A stretch of DNA of 64,000 nt from Apostichopus japonicus (taxonomy: Eukaryota; Echinodermata; Holothuroidea; Aspidochirotida; Stichopodidae): assembly GCF_037975245.1 (NCBI RefSeq), contig NC_092576.1:24639611-24703610 (forward strand), given 5' to 3'. The notes under the pieces were generated by a model. That model did not search any database. It worked only from the letters and a program-made list of their open reading frames with translations, and had not been told where the DNA came from. Numbering within the stretch: the stretch's first letter is position 1; each line of letters begins with the position of its first letter. The position numbers and the translations under genes are program-made. Shown piece after piece: positions 20,153-33,100 of this stretch.

Positions 20153-23100
20153 AGATGCCAATGTTAGATAATACCAGCTAGGAGATTCCTGAAGATGCCA
20201 ATGTTAGATAATACCAGCTAGGAGATTCCTGAAGATGCCAATGTTAGATAATACCAGCTAGGAGATTCCTGAAGATGCCAATGGTAGATAATACCAGCTA
20301 GGAGATTCCTGAAGATACCAATGTTAGATAATACCAGCTAGGAGATTCCTGAAGATACTAATGTTAGATAATACCAGCTAGGAGATTCCTGAAGATAACA
20401 ATGTTAGATAATACCAGGTAGGAGATTCCTGAAGATACTAATGTTAGATAATAGCAGGTAGGGGATTCCTAAAGATACCAATGTTAGATAATACCAGCTA
20501 GGAGAGTCCTGAAGATGTTAATGTTAGATAATACCAGCTAGGAGATTCCCGAAGATACCAATGTTAGATAATACCAGCTAGGAGATTCCTGGAGATACCA
20601 ATGTTAGATAATACCAGCTAGGAGATTCCCGAAGATACCAATGTAAGATAATACCAGATAGGAGATTCCTGAAGATACCAATGTTTAATACCAGCCGAGA
20701 TTCCTGAAGATAATAATGTTAGATAATACCAGCTAGGAGATTCCTGAAGATACTAATGTTAGATAATACCAGCTATGAGAGTCCTGAAGATACTAATGTG
20801 AGATAATACCAGCTAGGAGAGTCCTGAAGATACCACTGTTAGACAATACCAGCTAGGAGATTCCTGAAGATACCAATGTTAGATAATACCAGCTAGGAGA
20901 TTCCTGAAGATGCCAATGTTAGATACCAGCTAGGAGATTCCTGAAGATGCCAATGTTAGATAATACCAGCTAGGAGATTCCTGAAGATACCAATGTTAGA
21001 TAATACCAGCCGAGATTCCTGAAGATACTAATGTTAGATAGTACCAGCTAGGAGATTCCTAAAGATACCAATGTTAGATAATACCAGCTAGGAGAGTCCT
21101 GAAGATGTTAATGTTAGATAATACCAGCTAGGAGATTCCTGAAGATACCAATGTTAGATAATACCAGCTAGGAGATTCCTGGAGATACCAATGTTAGATA
21201 ATACCAGCTAGGAGATTCCCGAAGATACCAATGTAAGATAATACCAGATAGGAGATTCCTGAAGATACCAATGTTTAATACCAGCCGAGATTCCTGAAGA
21301 TAATAATGTTAGATAATACCAGCTAGGAGATTCCTGAAGATACTAATGTTAGATAATACCAGCTAGGAGATTCCTGAAGATACCAATGTTAGATAATACC
21401 AGCTAGGAGATTCCTGAAGATACCATTGTTAGATAATACCAGAGAGGAGATTCCTGAAGATACCAATGTTAGATAATACCAGCTAGGAGATTCCTGAAGA
21501 TACTAATGTTAGATAATACCAGCTAGGAGATTCCTGAAGATACCAATGTTAGATAATACCAGCTAGGAGTTTCCTGAAGATACCATTGTTAGATAATACC
21601 AGAGAGGAGATTCCTGAAGATACCAATGTTAGATAATACAAGCTAGGAGATTCCTGAAGATAATAATGTTAGAGAATACCAGCTAGGAGATTCCTGAAGA
21701 TACCAATGTTAGATAATACCAGCTAGGAGAGTCCTGAAGATACTAATGGAAGATAATACCAGCTAGGAGAGTCCTGAAGATGTTAATGTTAGATAATACC
21801 AGCTAGGAGATTCCTGAAGATACCAATGTTAGATAATACCAGCTAGGAGATTCCTGGAGATACCAATGTTAGATAATACCAGCTAGGAGAGTCCCGAAGA
21901 TACCAATGTAAGATAATACCAGATAGGAGATTCCTGAAGATACCAATGTTTAATACCAGCCGAGATTCCTGAAGATAATAATGTTAGATAATACCAGCTA
22001 GGAGATTCCTGAAGATACTAATGTTAGATAATACCAGCTATGAGAGTCCTGAAGATACTAATGTTAGATAATACCAGCTAGGAGAGTCCTGAAGATGCTA
22101 ATGTTAGATAATACCAGCTAGGAGAGTCCCGAATATACCAATGTTAGAGAATACCAGCTAGGAGAGTCCCGAAGATAATAATGTTAGATAATACCAGCTA
22201 GGAGAGTCCCGAAGATACCAATGTTAGACAATACCAGCTAGGAGAGTCCCGAAGATACCAATGTTAGATAATACCAGCTAGGAGAGTCCTGAAGATACTA
22301 ATGTTAGATAATACCAGCTAGGAGATTCCTGAAGATACCAATGTTAGATACTACAAGCTAGGAGATTCCTGAAGATACCAATGTTAGATAATACCAGCTA
22401 GGAGATTCCTGAAGATACCAAAGTTAGATAATACCAGCTAGGAGAGTCCTGAAGATACCAATGTTAGAGAATACCAGCTAGGATAGCCCTCAAGATACTA
22501 ATGTTAGATAATACCAGCTAGGAGATTCCTGAAGATACTAATGTTAGAGAATACCAGCTAGGAGAGTCCTGAAGATACTCATGTTAGATAATACCAGCTA
22601 GGAGAGTCCTGAAGATACCATTGTTAGATAATACCAGCTAGGAGATTCCTGAAGAAACCAATGTTAGATAATACCAGCTAGGAGAGTCCTGAAGATACCA
22701 ATGCTAGATAATACCAGCTAGGAGATTCCTGAAGATACTAATGTTAGATAATACCAGCTAGGAGAGTCCTGAAGATGCCAATGTTAGATAATACCAGCTA
22801 GGAGATTCCTGAAGATGCCAATGTTAGAGAATACCAGCTAGGAGAGTCCTGAAGATGCCAATGTTAGATAATACCAGCTAGGAGAGTCCTGAAGATGCCA
22901 CTGTTAGAGAATACCAGCTAGGAGATTCCTGAAGATACTAATGGTGGATCATACCAGCTAGGAGATTCCTGAAGATACTAATGTTAGATAATACCAGCTA
23001 GGAGATTCCTGAAGATACTAATGTTAGATAATACCAGCTAGGAGATTCCTGAAGATACCAATGTTAGATAATACCAGCTAGGAGAGTCCTGAAGATACTA

Positions 23101-23357
23101 ATGTTAGATAATACCAGCTAGGAGAGTCCTGAAGATGCCAATGTTAGATAATACCAGCTAGGAGATTCCTGAAGATACCACTGTTAGAGAATACCAGCTA
23201 GGAGATTCCTGAAGATACTCATGTTAGAGAATACCAGCTAGGAGATTCCTGAAGATACTAATGTTAGATAATACCAGCTAGGAGATTCCTGAAGATACTA
23301 ATATTGGATAATACCAGCTAGGAGATTCCTGAAGATACTAATGTTTGAGAATACCAG
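20153..23357. repeat. 40-bp minisatellite in the THSD7 3' UTR, about 80 copies
   Basis: The unit is GAAGATGCCAATGTTAGATA followed by ATACCAGCTAGGAGATTCCT. The array continues directly from the end of the coding sequence, whose last codons are a divergent first unit. Truncated units (ATGTTTAATACCAGCCGAG) recur as markers of larger duplicated blocks. The period is not a multiple of three. Confidence 0.97.
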
Positions 23358-25268
23358 TTCACTTGATAGCTGGTACTAATAATAATTTAATGTTACCTAA
23401 TCTGGGGAAATCCATGTTTGTGCTGTCAGTAGGCCAGGGTTGAGAAGATATGAACAAGCTGATAACAATTATTATCTATGGAAAATTGACTAACTGGTAC
23501 CAAAATTTAAAAAAAGATTTAAATGGCATAATGGGAATTTGTAATTGAATTTAGAGATCTGATGTAACAGGGTAGAGTTACCATGGTGATAAGATTGATG
23601 TGAATGTAAAAATAATTTTTTGTTCTGTTAAAGTGACCAGTTGTTGTTTATACTGGGTAAATCCTGCCATCATCAAAGTGGTTGAATAAAAGCCTACTTT
23701 ATAGTTAGTTTATTGTGATGAATTGATGATGTCTCATACAATTAATGTGTAAAGTCTAAAGGGCTGGTAATAATCAACATATCCCCTTAGACCTACCAAA
23801 CATTCATAGTAGATGTACATAGCCTAAACTAATTTACATATTTAAATCAGGGCTAAAGTTAGAAATGTCATTATTATTATTATTAACTTGTATTATGGAT
23901 TATAATTAATACAGTCAGCTGATCAGCCCGTAACCCTAACAGCAAGTAACCTCAACTTTAGTATGTGTGGACACGTTTATTTCTTATGATGGAAGTATTG
24001 TGCAAAAACACCAAGTTAACAATACATTAGTTGTGTTCACAACAAATAGCCTTGATAAAAAACACATGTACATCTATGCAACTCCTTCCCTGTATATACA
24101 ACATATACCCTGTATATGCATTGTACAGTACACAGTATATACAACATATAGGCTACCCTGTATATACAATGTACAGTGTATGTACAACATATACCCTGTA
24201 TAAGAATTGTGTGCAGTGTATGTACAACATATACCCTGTATATGCATTGCACACAGTGTATGTACAACATATACCCTGTATATGCATTGTACAGTGTATG
24301 TATGTACAAACACTGTACAATGCATATGCAATGTACACAGTGTATGTGCAACATATACCCTGTATATGCAATGTACACAGTGTATGTACAACATAAACCC
24401 TATACTGCAATAATACGCAAAGTATATACAATATTATATGTGCCAACCATATTTTTAACTAATAATGTCCTACTACTTTATGTACATAACCTTTTTCCAC
24501 ATTCACCTTGCATCATCAAGGCTGACACATACTTTTGGTAACTTTCCTTCCCGTTTTAAAATGATTTTAACCTTTAATTAGCCTTAGCCATAAATGCATT
24601 ATTAAAGTATTTTATCCATTTATGTTTTTTAAGTATTTTGTAACTATTTGGTGCTTAGGTTTATGAGCCACGTCTGGTCACGTGATCACTGGTGCTGTAG
24701 TTTTTAGATAATTAATTGTTTCATTATTATGTAAACAGCTCTAAATTCCTGGAATTTATACCCCTTAATACAACTTAGGCTTCAATGTAGCCATCTCAAC
24801 TGCTACAGTATGATCTTAATCTAAATTTAATATTTATAGATGCAATGATATGAAAATATTTGAAATCATGTTTTCCATTTTTTAAAATTTTATTTTAACA
24901 ATCAAATGAATTGTTGCTGAGGGCCACTGCTGATTAAGTTGTCTTTAGACCCATATGTCATTCAGGATGTGTGCTATGTTCATGTTTAGTTATTGTTAGT
25001 AAGTATGTAGTTTTGTTCTCAGGTATAAACTCATTTGTCAGAATTTGTAGTTCATTGTATCGTAGGGGGCATTGATAAGAGAACATGTTATACACTTTCA
25101 TAAAGTATAAAATAAATAAATTTGATAAAGATATTAAACTCCATGGTTTTCATCTTTCACTGTTTTTAATTACTATGTCAATTAGCCAGCAGCAACCGGC
25201 CTTTACAGATGGAAACTGACAACATAGCTGATGAGCTTTTTATCAAAGTTGTTATTCAGTCTTTACCT
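23358..25268 (+). other. Probable THSD7 distal 3' UTR or flank
   Basis: AT-rich and without a gene. Candidate polyadenylation signals AATAAA are at 23685-23690 and in the run AATAAATAAA at 25111-25120. Neither can be confirmed without transcript data. It includes the array at 24087-24432. Confidence 0.4.
24087..24432. repeat. Palindromic tandem repeat, about 40-bp unit
   Basis: Repeats of TACAACATATACCCTGTATA with TGCATTGTACACAGTGTATG. The unit is rich in short palindromes (TGTATATACA, TGTACA, TGCATATGCA), so both strands give similar overlapping frames. These frames are not genes. Confidence 0.9.
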
Positions 25269-25631
25269 TTAAAGGCATTGAAGACTTCGCCAAACTGCAT
25301 GCATGCTGCCCTCTGAAAAAAGTTAACTTTCCGTTGCTTGAAAGTGACGTCTTGTTCTTGTCGCTCCAAAATGCAGACAGTAATGAAACGTTATCTTTAG
25401 ATGGACCTGAGATGTCCATCGCTGTATTGTTTGTACACTGTGCTGTGGGTATTGACCGTAGCTGCATGTATTGACTGTACGCTAGTGTCTAATTACCGAC
25501 CGTAGCAAGCTGTGTGTGTATTTTCTGGGATCGATGGTGGTGTCTAGCACTTCTGTTACACCTCGTTCGAAACTAGGTCAGATTACCGGCATTAGACGCT
25601 TCTTTTTGCGAGAGTCTTCACACTCTTTTAA
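25269..25631. mobile_element. TTAA-flanked MITE, copy 2
   Basis: Same element as at 19000: starts TTAAAGGCATTGAAGACTT and ends GAGTCTTCACACTCTTTTAA. The internal part shares TCCGTTGCTTG, ATGCAGACAGTAATGAAACG and CTGGGATCGATGGTGGTG. Confidence 0.8.
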
Positions 25632-27407
25632 CATCACACTAAAACAAGACCAGTGCTTAAATTGTAATGAAGAATGAAGCACTGCAACTCTCAAAGTAAT
25701 TTGTTCCTCACTCTGACAATAACTGTGTTTTAATGGTTTATCTGGCTGCTGAAGTCCCATGGGAGTAAACTGATACCTCTTGTTAATATGAGGATTTTCT
25801 GGTAGCTGAAACTGACATCGGGAAAACCTTACCTTCTGGACAATAATAGACTTATGCATTTTCACGCGCCATCGCCGCTTAACTCACAGAAAAAAAAATA
25901 TATCACCGACTAATACCGTAGCCTGCTAAGGACAGCCGGTCTAGCCAGTTACATCTGGCCTGATCCGGTGCCTTGGTCTGGTCATTCTTTTCCTGTGACT
26001 TGCACTGCTACAAGCAAGTCAACATTTTTGTGCATGCCCCACTAACCATGTGGGGATAGTTGATGACTTTCTGATCTTTAGGCAAACAGCACACTCTCAT
26101 AGCATTTAATATCATGAAAATCTCAACAATCTGGCAACAGTAGAGAGAATTATATCATCAGGGCACTTCGGCTGAAAATGTCTGGGTTTGGCTTTTAAAA
26201 TTGGCCAATCATTTATACACAGATGAAAAGATATTTTTACATATAGGTCCAGGGGCCTGTCTAAGGGCCCTGCTGGGGTCCAGGGGCAAAGGCCCACCAG
26301 GGGACCAAGGCAGGGAGGTTGGGCTCACATCTTGAAATCTTCATGTTTGCTTCTGTTTTGTCCCTGAACTGATATGTCAGTCATAAACATATTTTAACAA
26401 AAGTCACATCTGACAAGTGATTAGACTTAAATTAAGATTGACAACTTATCTGTTTAACATCCAGGTTTAACTTAGGGCCTTAATCATGATTAATCAAACT
26501 CACATTATCGTAGGCCTACTTTCATTTAGGGAGTGGAAATCTCAGGAGGAAGCTACCCCCCCCCCCTCCCCTGCAGAGTACAGCACTGTACTTGGCATCA
26601 GTTTAACTTATTCACAAATAAAACATTTTGTGAACATATGTACATACCTACTAAACTAGAACTTGAGATATTAGTGAGTAATATGGTTAAAACGACAACA
26701 TGACTAGCAGTTTAGCATCCAGGCTTAGCAGATATAGTCTCAGCGGTGTATGGGCACGGTTTCTCATTTAATTTATGCTATAAGTGAAATCCGTAATTAC
26801 CTATTTCAACTCATTTGAAATGTTCTATTTTTCATCAGGGGTTGAGCAGATGATAATGAAACATTAATAACTACTAATCTCATAGCACAATTATGTTTGA
26901 GCTCCCTTTATGAGATACAAGAGTCATTATGAGCCTGGTAGGCCTAGCGCCTACACCAGTCAGTCACTAAACCTGGGAATGGGGGGGGGGGGAGGAGGGG
27001 TTGGGACATTTGATATTTTGGGTGGGGACCTTTCAGAAAGTGCCCCCTCGCCCATGATCGATGACCCTGTCAAGGATACATCAACAAGAAGATTTTATGG
27101 CCTAAGTAAAGCTTTTTGAGAGCATTTGTCCAGATGACATCACAGACACCCCAAATGTGATCCAACTTCCTGGAGTAGTTGAATGTTTAGCCAGTCAAAC
27201 AATGTTGCATTCAAAGCAACCAATATCTCGAGTTAGGGGTAAGCTATTGAGATTGAGTTTTCAACTACCAGTGGGGGAATATTTTTCCCTCATTTCACAT
27301 TTCACATTATTTCTCACCAGAAAATCCTTTTTAAGAAACTTGAACCAGGAAAACAAAAAGGTGGTTCTGATGCCTAAACATATTCATATCGTGGTAATCG
27401 TTACATG

Positions 27408-28083
27408 TTAATATTCATGAACTAGTGCACGCCATGATGAAGAGGATTATCTATTGACTAATGCAGCAACATATAAAGGAAGGTACCAGGAATCGGTTAT
27501 CATATTGACAAAGTCTATTTCGAGAAAGTATAAACAGGTACATGCATGAATATTAATGAGGTCATGTTTTATGATCTCATAAGCATGTATCTATTACTTA
27601 AATTTTAATATCCAAGTACATGTTAAAAGCTAATTAGACTACACCATTTCAGAGATATCTGATTAAGAATTTCATGTTCCACTGATTAATATTCATGATA
27701 TAACCACAAAACACTACACGATTGTGTTTCAATGTAGTGTAACAAACCTAATATGACAAAGATGAAAAATGTGGAACATTTAGTTCTTGTCTTGTGTTTA
27801 TAAGCCAATTTCTTGCAAGTTAATGAATTTAATATTAATGACAAAGTTGGAGACATCATGAAAATGTGCTTATTATGTACCAACATCACCCTACCAGGTA
27901 CCTTAAGCCATGCCCACTCATTAATATTCATGATATTAGAACCAATAGGGCACATCTACTCATTGGGCATCTATCGACCAAATATAACATGAATTCAACT
28001 TGTGTTTGTTTCAGATATCGTGTTTACCAGCTGTTTTGGACAATTTCCCATTAAGCCCCATCTCCACTCATGAATATTAATGA
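27408..28083. repeat. Cluster of TTAATATTCATGA motifs
   Basis: TTAATATTCATGA or its complement TCATGAATATTAA-type form occurs at 27408, 27545, 27686, 27921 and 28069. A variant is at 27829. Spacing is mostly 138-149 bases and orientations alternate. Confidence 0.6.
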
Positions 28084-28536
28084 AGTTAAAGTTGTTGTCG
28101 CAGAGAAACACACTACAAATAAGAACTCAACAGCCAGTACAAGACTTCCTTTAGCAAAACATCTCTTGGTTTCAAAGTAGAAAAAATCTATTCATGATTT
28201 TATTTCAAAAACATTATTCTGAACCCAATTTTGTTTATTTCAGCTGATATTTTCATATTAAACCATCACTTATATCTGCATATTATATATATGAGTCATA
28301 ACACCAATTTAAAACTCATAATAGTGAAATAAACCATTATGAGATCATGGTTTTTTTTGAGAAACAAATTTTCGTCTGATTCTCTGAACAACTTGCCAAT
28401 GAGCATTGAGGAGGTAATATACAGTGCATACATCAACAACCAAGGGCTTGATTAGAAACACATGAATCCCCTGTAACACATACGAGTCCAGAAGCAATCT
28501 GAGTAAAATGTTTGTTCGTATCATTCATGTTATACA

Positions 28537-28700
28537 GGGATGAGCCCGGGGTAAATAAAAAATCACGGAACTTTTCAAAAATTGCGGTATAGGCTCCAGT
28601 TTCCGTATGCTACAGTGTGTTAGGATAATAGTTTTTGTCCTCGAGGTAGAAAAGAGATCACAGATATTCCACGAATTCGCGGAAAAAGCTCATGTCTGGT
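28537..28700 (+). repeat. Dispersed repeat of about 160 bp with CGCGAATTCGCG-type palindrome, copy 1
   Basis: It shares GGGATGAGCC, AATTGCGGTATAGGCTCCAG, TGCTACAGTGTGTTAGGATA and GCGGAAAAAGCTCATG with copies at 38651 and 41281. No known family was recognised. Confidence 0.78.
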
Positions 28701-29395
28701 TATAGGCTTCTAGTACTAAAAGGCTTAACCTGTGAGGATGAATGCAATATCTAATAGTAGCCACATCAAAACAAACAAACTCTGAATTATCTCAGTAAAT
28801 TTAATTCAAATAACAAGTGTTGGTATTGGAAATATCATGGTACATGCACATTAATATCAGTTATTGGACAGTTGCATCATTTCATCTGGCCAATTTACAG
28901 TCCTTACGGTAAGCTAAGGCTACAATAAACCATTGATCAACCTTCCCTTTCCCTACGCCCCACCCCATCATTACTTCTCTCTCTCCCACCCCATCCTTCC
29001 TTAACCCACCCCTCCCTCCCCCACCCCCATACCTAATTAGCTTCCTCCTGAATTACTGAAAACCTGAGCAGAACTAAACAAGACCTGCCAATGAAGCTGA
29101 AGGATTATAAATCCATCTTAGTATCTCTTTGCTCCTAAAGGCTTGTCTATTGCCATCTGGTGTGTACAGTATTAACAGCCTAAAAATAACATAATAATCT
29201 GCGATACAACATGTCTATGACTTGATATGCAGCTGTACACACCAGGTGTCTGATTTGCAGTTAAAATATAAAATAAACTGATTCAACATCTTTATGAAAC
29301 CAATTTCATTATTCCATAGTATAGACAATACTCTGCTGCTATGATAAACAGCCTTGGCAAGACTGGGATCATTGTTGTATGTAGCTAGACGGCCT

Positions 29396-30019
29396 GCTAG
29401 TCATATGGTCCATTGGATGTACCAGAGGGCCTACTAGTCATATGGTCCATGCTCACACCAGAGGGCCTGCTAGTCATATGGTTCATTGGTTGTACCAGAG
29501 GGCCTACTAGTCATATGGTCCATGCTTGTACCAGAGGGCCTGCTAGTCATATGGTCCATGGTTGTACCAGAGGGCCTGCTAGTCATATGGTCCATGGTTG
29601 TAGCAGAGGGCCTGCCAGTCATATGGTCCATTGGTTGTACCAGAAGGCCTGCTAGCCATATGGTCCATTGGTTGTACCAGAGGGCCTGCTAGTCATATGG
29701 TCCATGGTTGCACCAGAGGGCCTGCTAGTCATATGGTTCATTGGTTGTACCAGAGGGCCTACTAGTCATATGGTCCATGCTCACACCAGAGGGCCTGCTA
29801 GTCATATGGTTCATTGGTTGTACCAGAGGGCCTACTAGTCATATGGTCCATGCTTACACCAGAGGGCCTGCTAGTCATATGGTCCATTGGTTGTACCAGA
29901 GGGCCTGCTAGTGATATGGTCCATGGTTGTACCAGAGGGCCTGCTAGTCATATTGTCCATGGTTGTACCAGAGGGCCTGCTAGTCATATGGTCCATGGTG
30001 GTACCACAGGGCCTGCTAT
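29396..30019. repeat. 36-bp minisatellite at the PITRM1 stop codon, about 17 copies
   Basis: In PITRM1 orientation the unit reads TGGACCATATGACTAGCAGG then CCCTCTGGTACAACCA. The gene end reads TGGACCATTCTCCAATAGCA followed by GGCCCTGTGGTACCACCA, so the last coding codons and the stop form a divergent first unit. Some units are 37 bp. Long open frames on the plus strand here are repeat artefacts. Confidence 0.95.
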
Positions 30020-30109
30020 TGGAGAATGGTCCAACCATCCTTCTGACTGGTCTCATTTTCTGGGCCAATCAAAGACACAGATTGAATCTGAGAATCACTA
30101 CCAAGATAC
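30016..30109 (-). CDS. PITRM1: PITRM1 last exon: C-terminus and stop
   Basis: Residues 982-1012: [18 protein letters not shown] and DGWTILQ, then TAG at 30016-30018. The acceptor is tccttcag. LIGPEN matches the family's conserved C-terminal LGPEN. A 3.2-kb intron separates it from exon 25. Confidence 0.9.
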
Positions 30110-33100
30110 CTGAAGGAAAAAAAACCAATGTTATCACTCATAGTCATAGTACAATATGATAATATGATCTACTCTACATTAGTTATGGCAGAGGAAATTG
30201 CAACTGTTTAAAAACCCTTTCTTGTTTAATCTCAGTACTGTATCCAGGGACTACAATGTCAACGTCTGTGCCATTTCTCTCATCGCGGTGTTTACACTAT
30301 GTAATATGAAACCAAACCTATGCATGGTCAGAGTGAAAGTCCAGTTCAAGCCGTGCAAGGCACAGCTTCTGCAGGTTGATTGGAACTTTTTTGTCTTTTT
30401 GTTTGGGAAAAGCAGACAATCGAGCAAATTTAAAGTAACAAATTAAGTGGAAGACAAGCAGTACAAAAATTTCGAAGCTTTAGAAGAGTGAAGGAAACTA
30501 CTTAGGAAAAATAATGGGAGGTCGCCTCTGACCTGGCGGGATGTACCCTTATGCTCAGAAAAATAAATAACAAAATTAAAAATAGTTCCCGGTGAATGGA
30601 CTGTTCCCCAGAGGAGGACAATTTCGATGGGGTTTTACTTACAAGTCCTGGGTTCCTAAACAAGGGCCCCTCCTCCCTCTGCCAGGGCTAAAGCCTCCTG
30701 CCAGTTTGAAAAAATCTAAGGTATCTAGGGAACTTTTCAAGTGATTTTTAGCATAGGTTTTGTGAACTAAGTGTTTAATTAAGAGGTCATGGGTTAGGGG
30801 ATCAAGAAGAAGGGTGTTTTTTAAGGATTTTTTGGTTGAGATAATTGGTTGTTCAAAAAGTGGTTAAGAGTTTGCTGCTTCAAGGAGCTTACTAAGTGGC
30901 GATGTAGCTAGGGATATTAAGGCAAATTCTAAGGGCTTTATTATTAATAATGTTTAATTCGGAAACTTGAGATTTATTACAACTAAGGAGGCAGATACTG
31001 CCATAAGTAATAATTGGTTTAATTTTCGAGTTATAATTTTTTAATCAAGTATGTGGGGATAGGTATTTTAGATTACTTAGGCTTTTACGTGAGTTTAGGA
31101 TCCTCCAAGCTTTACCGATAGTGATATTAATGTGTTTCTTAAAATTTAGTTTTATTGTCTAGGGTGATTCCTATGTAAACAGCTTCTTTGCTGGGTGTGA
31201 TGTCAGTCGTAAAAAGATTAATACTGTAGCCCTCGGTCGAGTCTTTAGAATCAGGGTACTTAAAGATTACAAGCTTAGATTTATTCCGATTAAATTTCAC
31301 TCTCCATTTTCTACACCAGGAGCTTAGGGTGTTGAAGAATCTTTGTAGTGCACTGATGCATAGGGAAATTCTTTTACTTGTATGCCAAATAGCGAGATTG
31401 ACTTCAATGTGTGGAGTGAAGCTTATCATAAGGGAGATTTTAACGTAGATGTTGTATAAAAGTGGTCTTAGCACTGAGTCTTGTGCAGTTCCAGCTTTGA
31501 GTTCAAAGATAGGAAGAGAAAAGTCTGATGATAAGATTTGGGAGATTATACTTTAACAGTTTGAATCGTAGGCCATTGTGCCAGGTTTTATCAAAGGCCT
31601 TTTCACAGGCTAGAAAAATAGCTGCCGAGTGGAGTCTGTTTTGGAATCCGATTTTGTCTTTTCGTTAATCTGAAAAGGGGATTTATAGTAGACTTGTTAG
31701 CTCTAAAGCCTGCCTGATACGGAGAGCATTTATTAGTGTTCTCGAGGAAGCAACTAATTCGACCATTAAGGATTTTTTTCAAAGACTTTTCCTAAAACTG
31801 GGTGTAGACTGATTGGTCTATAATTGCTTGGATTCGAGTGGGATTTTTTTGCTTTTGGAATGAGAACAGCGCTAGCCATTTTCCAGGGAGAAGGGAAATA
31901 GCCTATTTTTATGAGTAGGTTGAAAAGTTTAATGGCATTATCTGTGAGGCTAGCTGGGCAGATGTTGAGCATTAGATAGGGAACACCGTGGTGACCCGGA
32001 GAGGAATAGTTATTTGTTTTAGCAAGAGCTAGTTTCCACTACATGGTTATTATAATAAAAATAATAATTAACAGTTCTTATATAGCGCAACTTACAATAA
32101 AGTCTCGCCGCTCTGTACTTAACCCTGGTCATTGGCAACATGTCTCACCTACACACCAAAGTGTGCACAATTCAAACAATCTCTCCTGGGGCACCACAGT
32201 GCACCACAGCCACGTGTCCCCTGGGGACTTCCCATAGGGTGCAGCCACAAACCGGCGCATGCAACTATATTTACAAGTCACCTGGCAAGTCCCCATTTAT
32301 ACACCTGGGTGAAGAGAGGCAATGGAGATAAAGTGCCTTGCCCAAGGACACAAAGCAATGATCTGGCCAGGGCTCGAACCTGTAATCCTTAGATCACAAG
32401 TCCACTGCCTTAACCACTTGACCACAACGCTGTTATGGGTCGGTAATTTCGTTTTCCTGGTTATTATCAGTAGTGACGTTAAAGTTAGGGGTGAACTGGT
32501 TTAAGTTAGCGTTGATAAAGTTATCAATGTACATAAGCTTTTTGGTGGGCAGCTATGACATAACAGGCCTTAGAGATTGGGGAAAAAAACTTAGAAGCTT
32601 CCAAATAAATGAGTGCTTGTCGTACCTTAGAAGATCGGCAGGTTCTCCAGCCGAAAAACAAAATAAAAATTGTAGCGTTTAAAAACACTTTTAGTCTTCC
32701 CCTCAGGAAGAGGAAAACTTAAACTGCTATTCTAACAGAAAGGCTGAAACAAGTTCTGTGATACGGTTCGAACAGAGTTACACATTCCATGCATTCCAAA
32801 CAACCATGACAATGTCATGAAAAGCATTTAACAAACCTATTTGATGCATGAAACAAATATATCATGTGACACTGTCAACAGAGGGCAAGACTTTGTTGGT
32901 ACTATAGACAACAGCATTGACCAATGAGAGAGAGCCTTACAGGTTTCTCTCTTTTGGGGGTTGGGAGCAGGCACTGTAAGCTTAGCAGAAAATTGATTCT
33001 TAATTCCTAATTCTTAATTCCTAATTCTTAAGTCTTAATTGTTAAGCTTTTAAGCTTTATGGAAGACTTACCTCCACTTTGTACTTTTGTGGCAAAACAA

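Larger units (their letters stand above)
25632..29390. other. Intergenic region between the convergent genes
   Basis: No supported gene. It contains poly-G and poly-C runs (26550, 26980), a CT/AC-rich patch at 28940-29035, the motif cluster at 27408-28083 and a dispersed repeat at 28537. The 3' end of the PITRM1 transcript must lie somewhere here or in the array to its right. Confidence 0.55.

Noticed and set aside
20153-23357. A CRISPR array (regular 40-bp units)
   Set aside because: Units are contiguous with no unique spacers, and the window is a eukaryotic genome; it is a minisatellite.
24031-24541. Several overlapping Cys/Tyr-rich frames on both strands
   Set aside because: Produced by the palindromic array at 24087-24432; mirror-like peptides on both strands show it is not coding.
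29413-30159. Long plus-strand open frames with a repeated VPEGLLVIWSMV-type peptide
   Set aside because: They are translations of the 36-bp minisatellite (multiple of three, so frames stay open) antisense to the PITRM1 3' end; no splice or start context supports a protein.
32043-32682. Several 60-86 codon plus-strand frames
   Set aside because: They translate the antisense of SINE family B; the same peptides occur at the other SINE copies.
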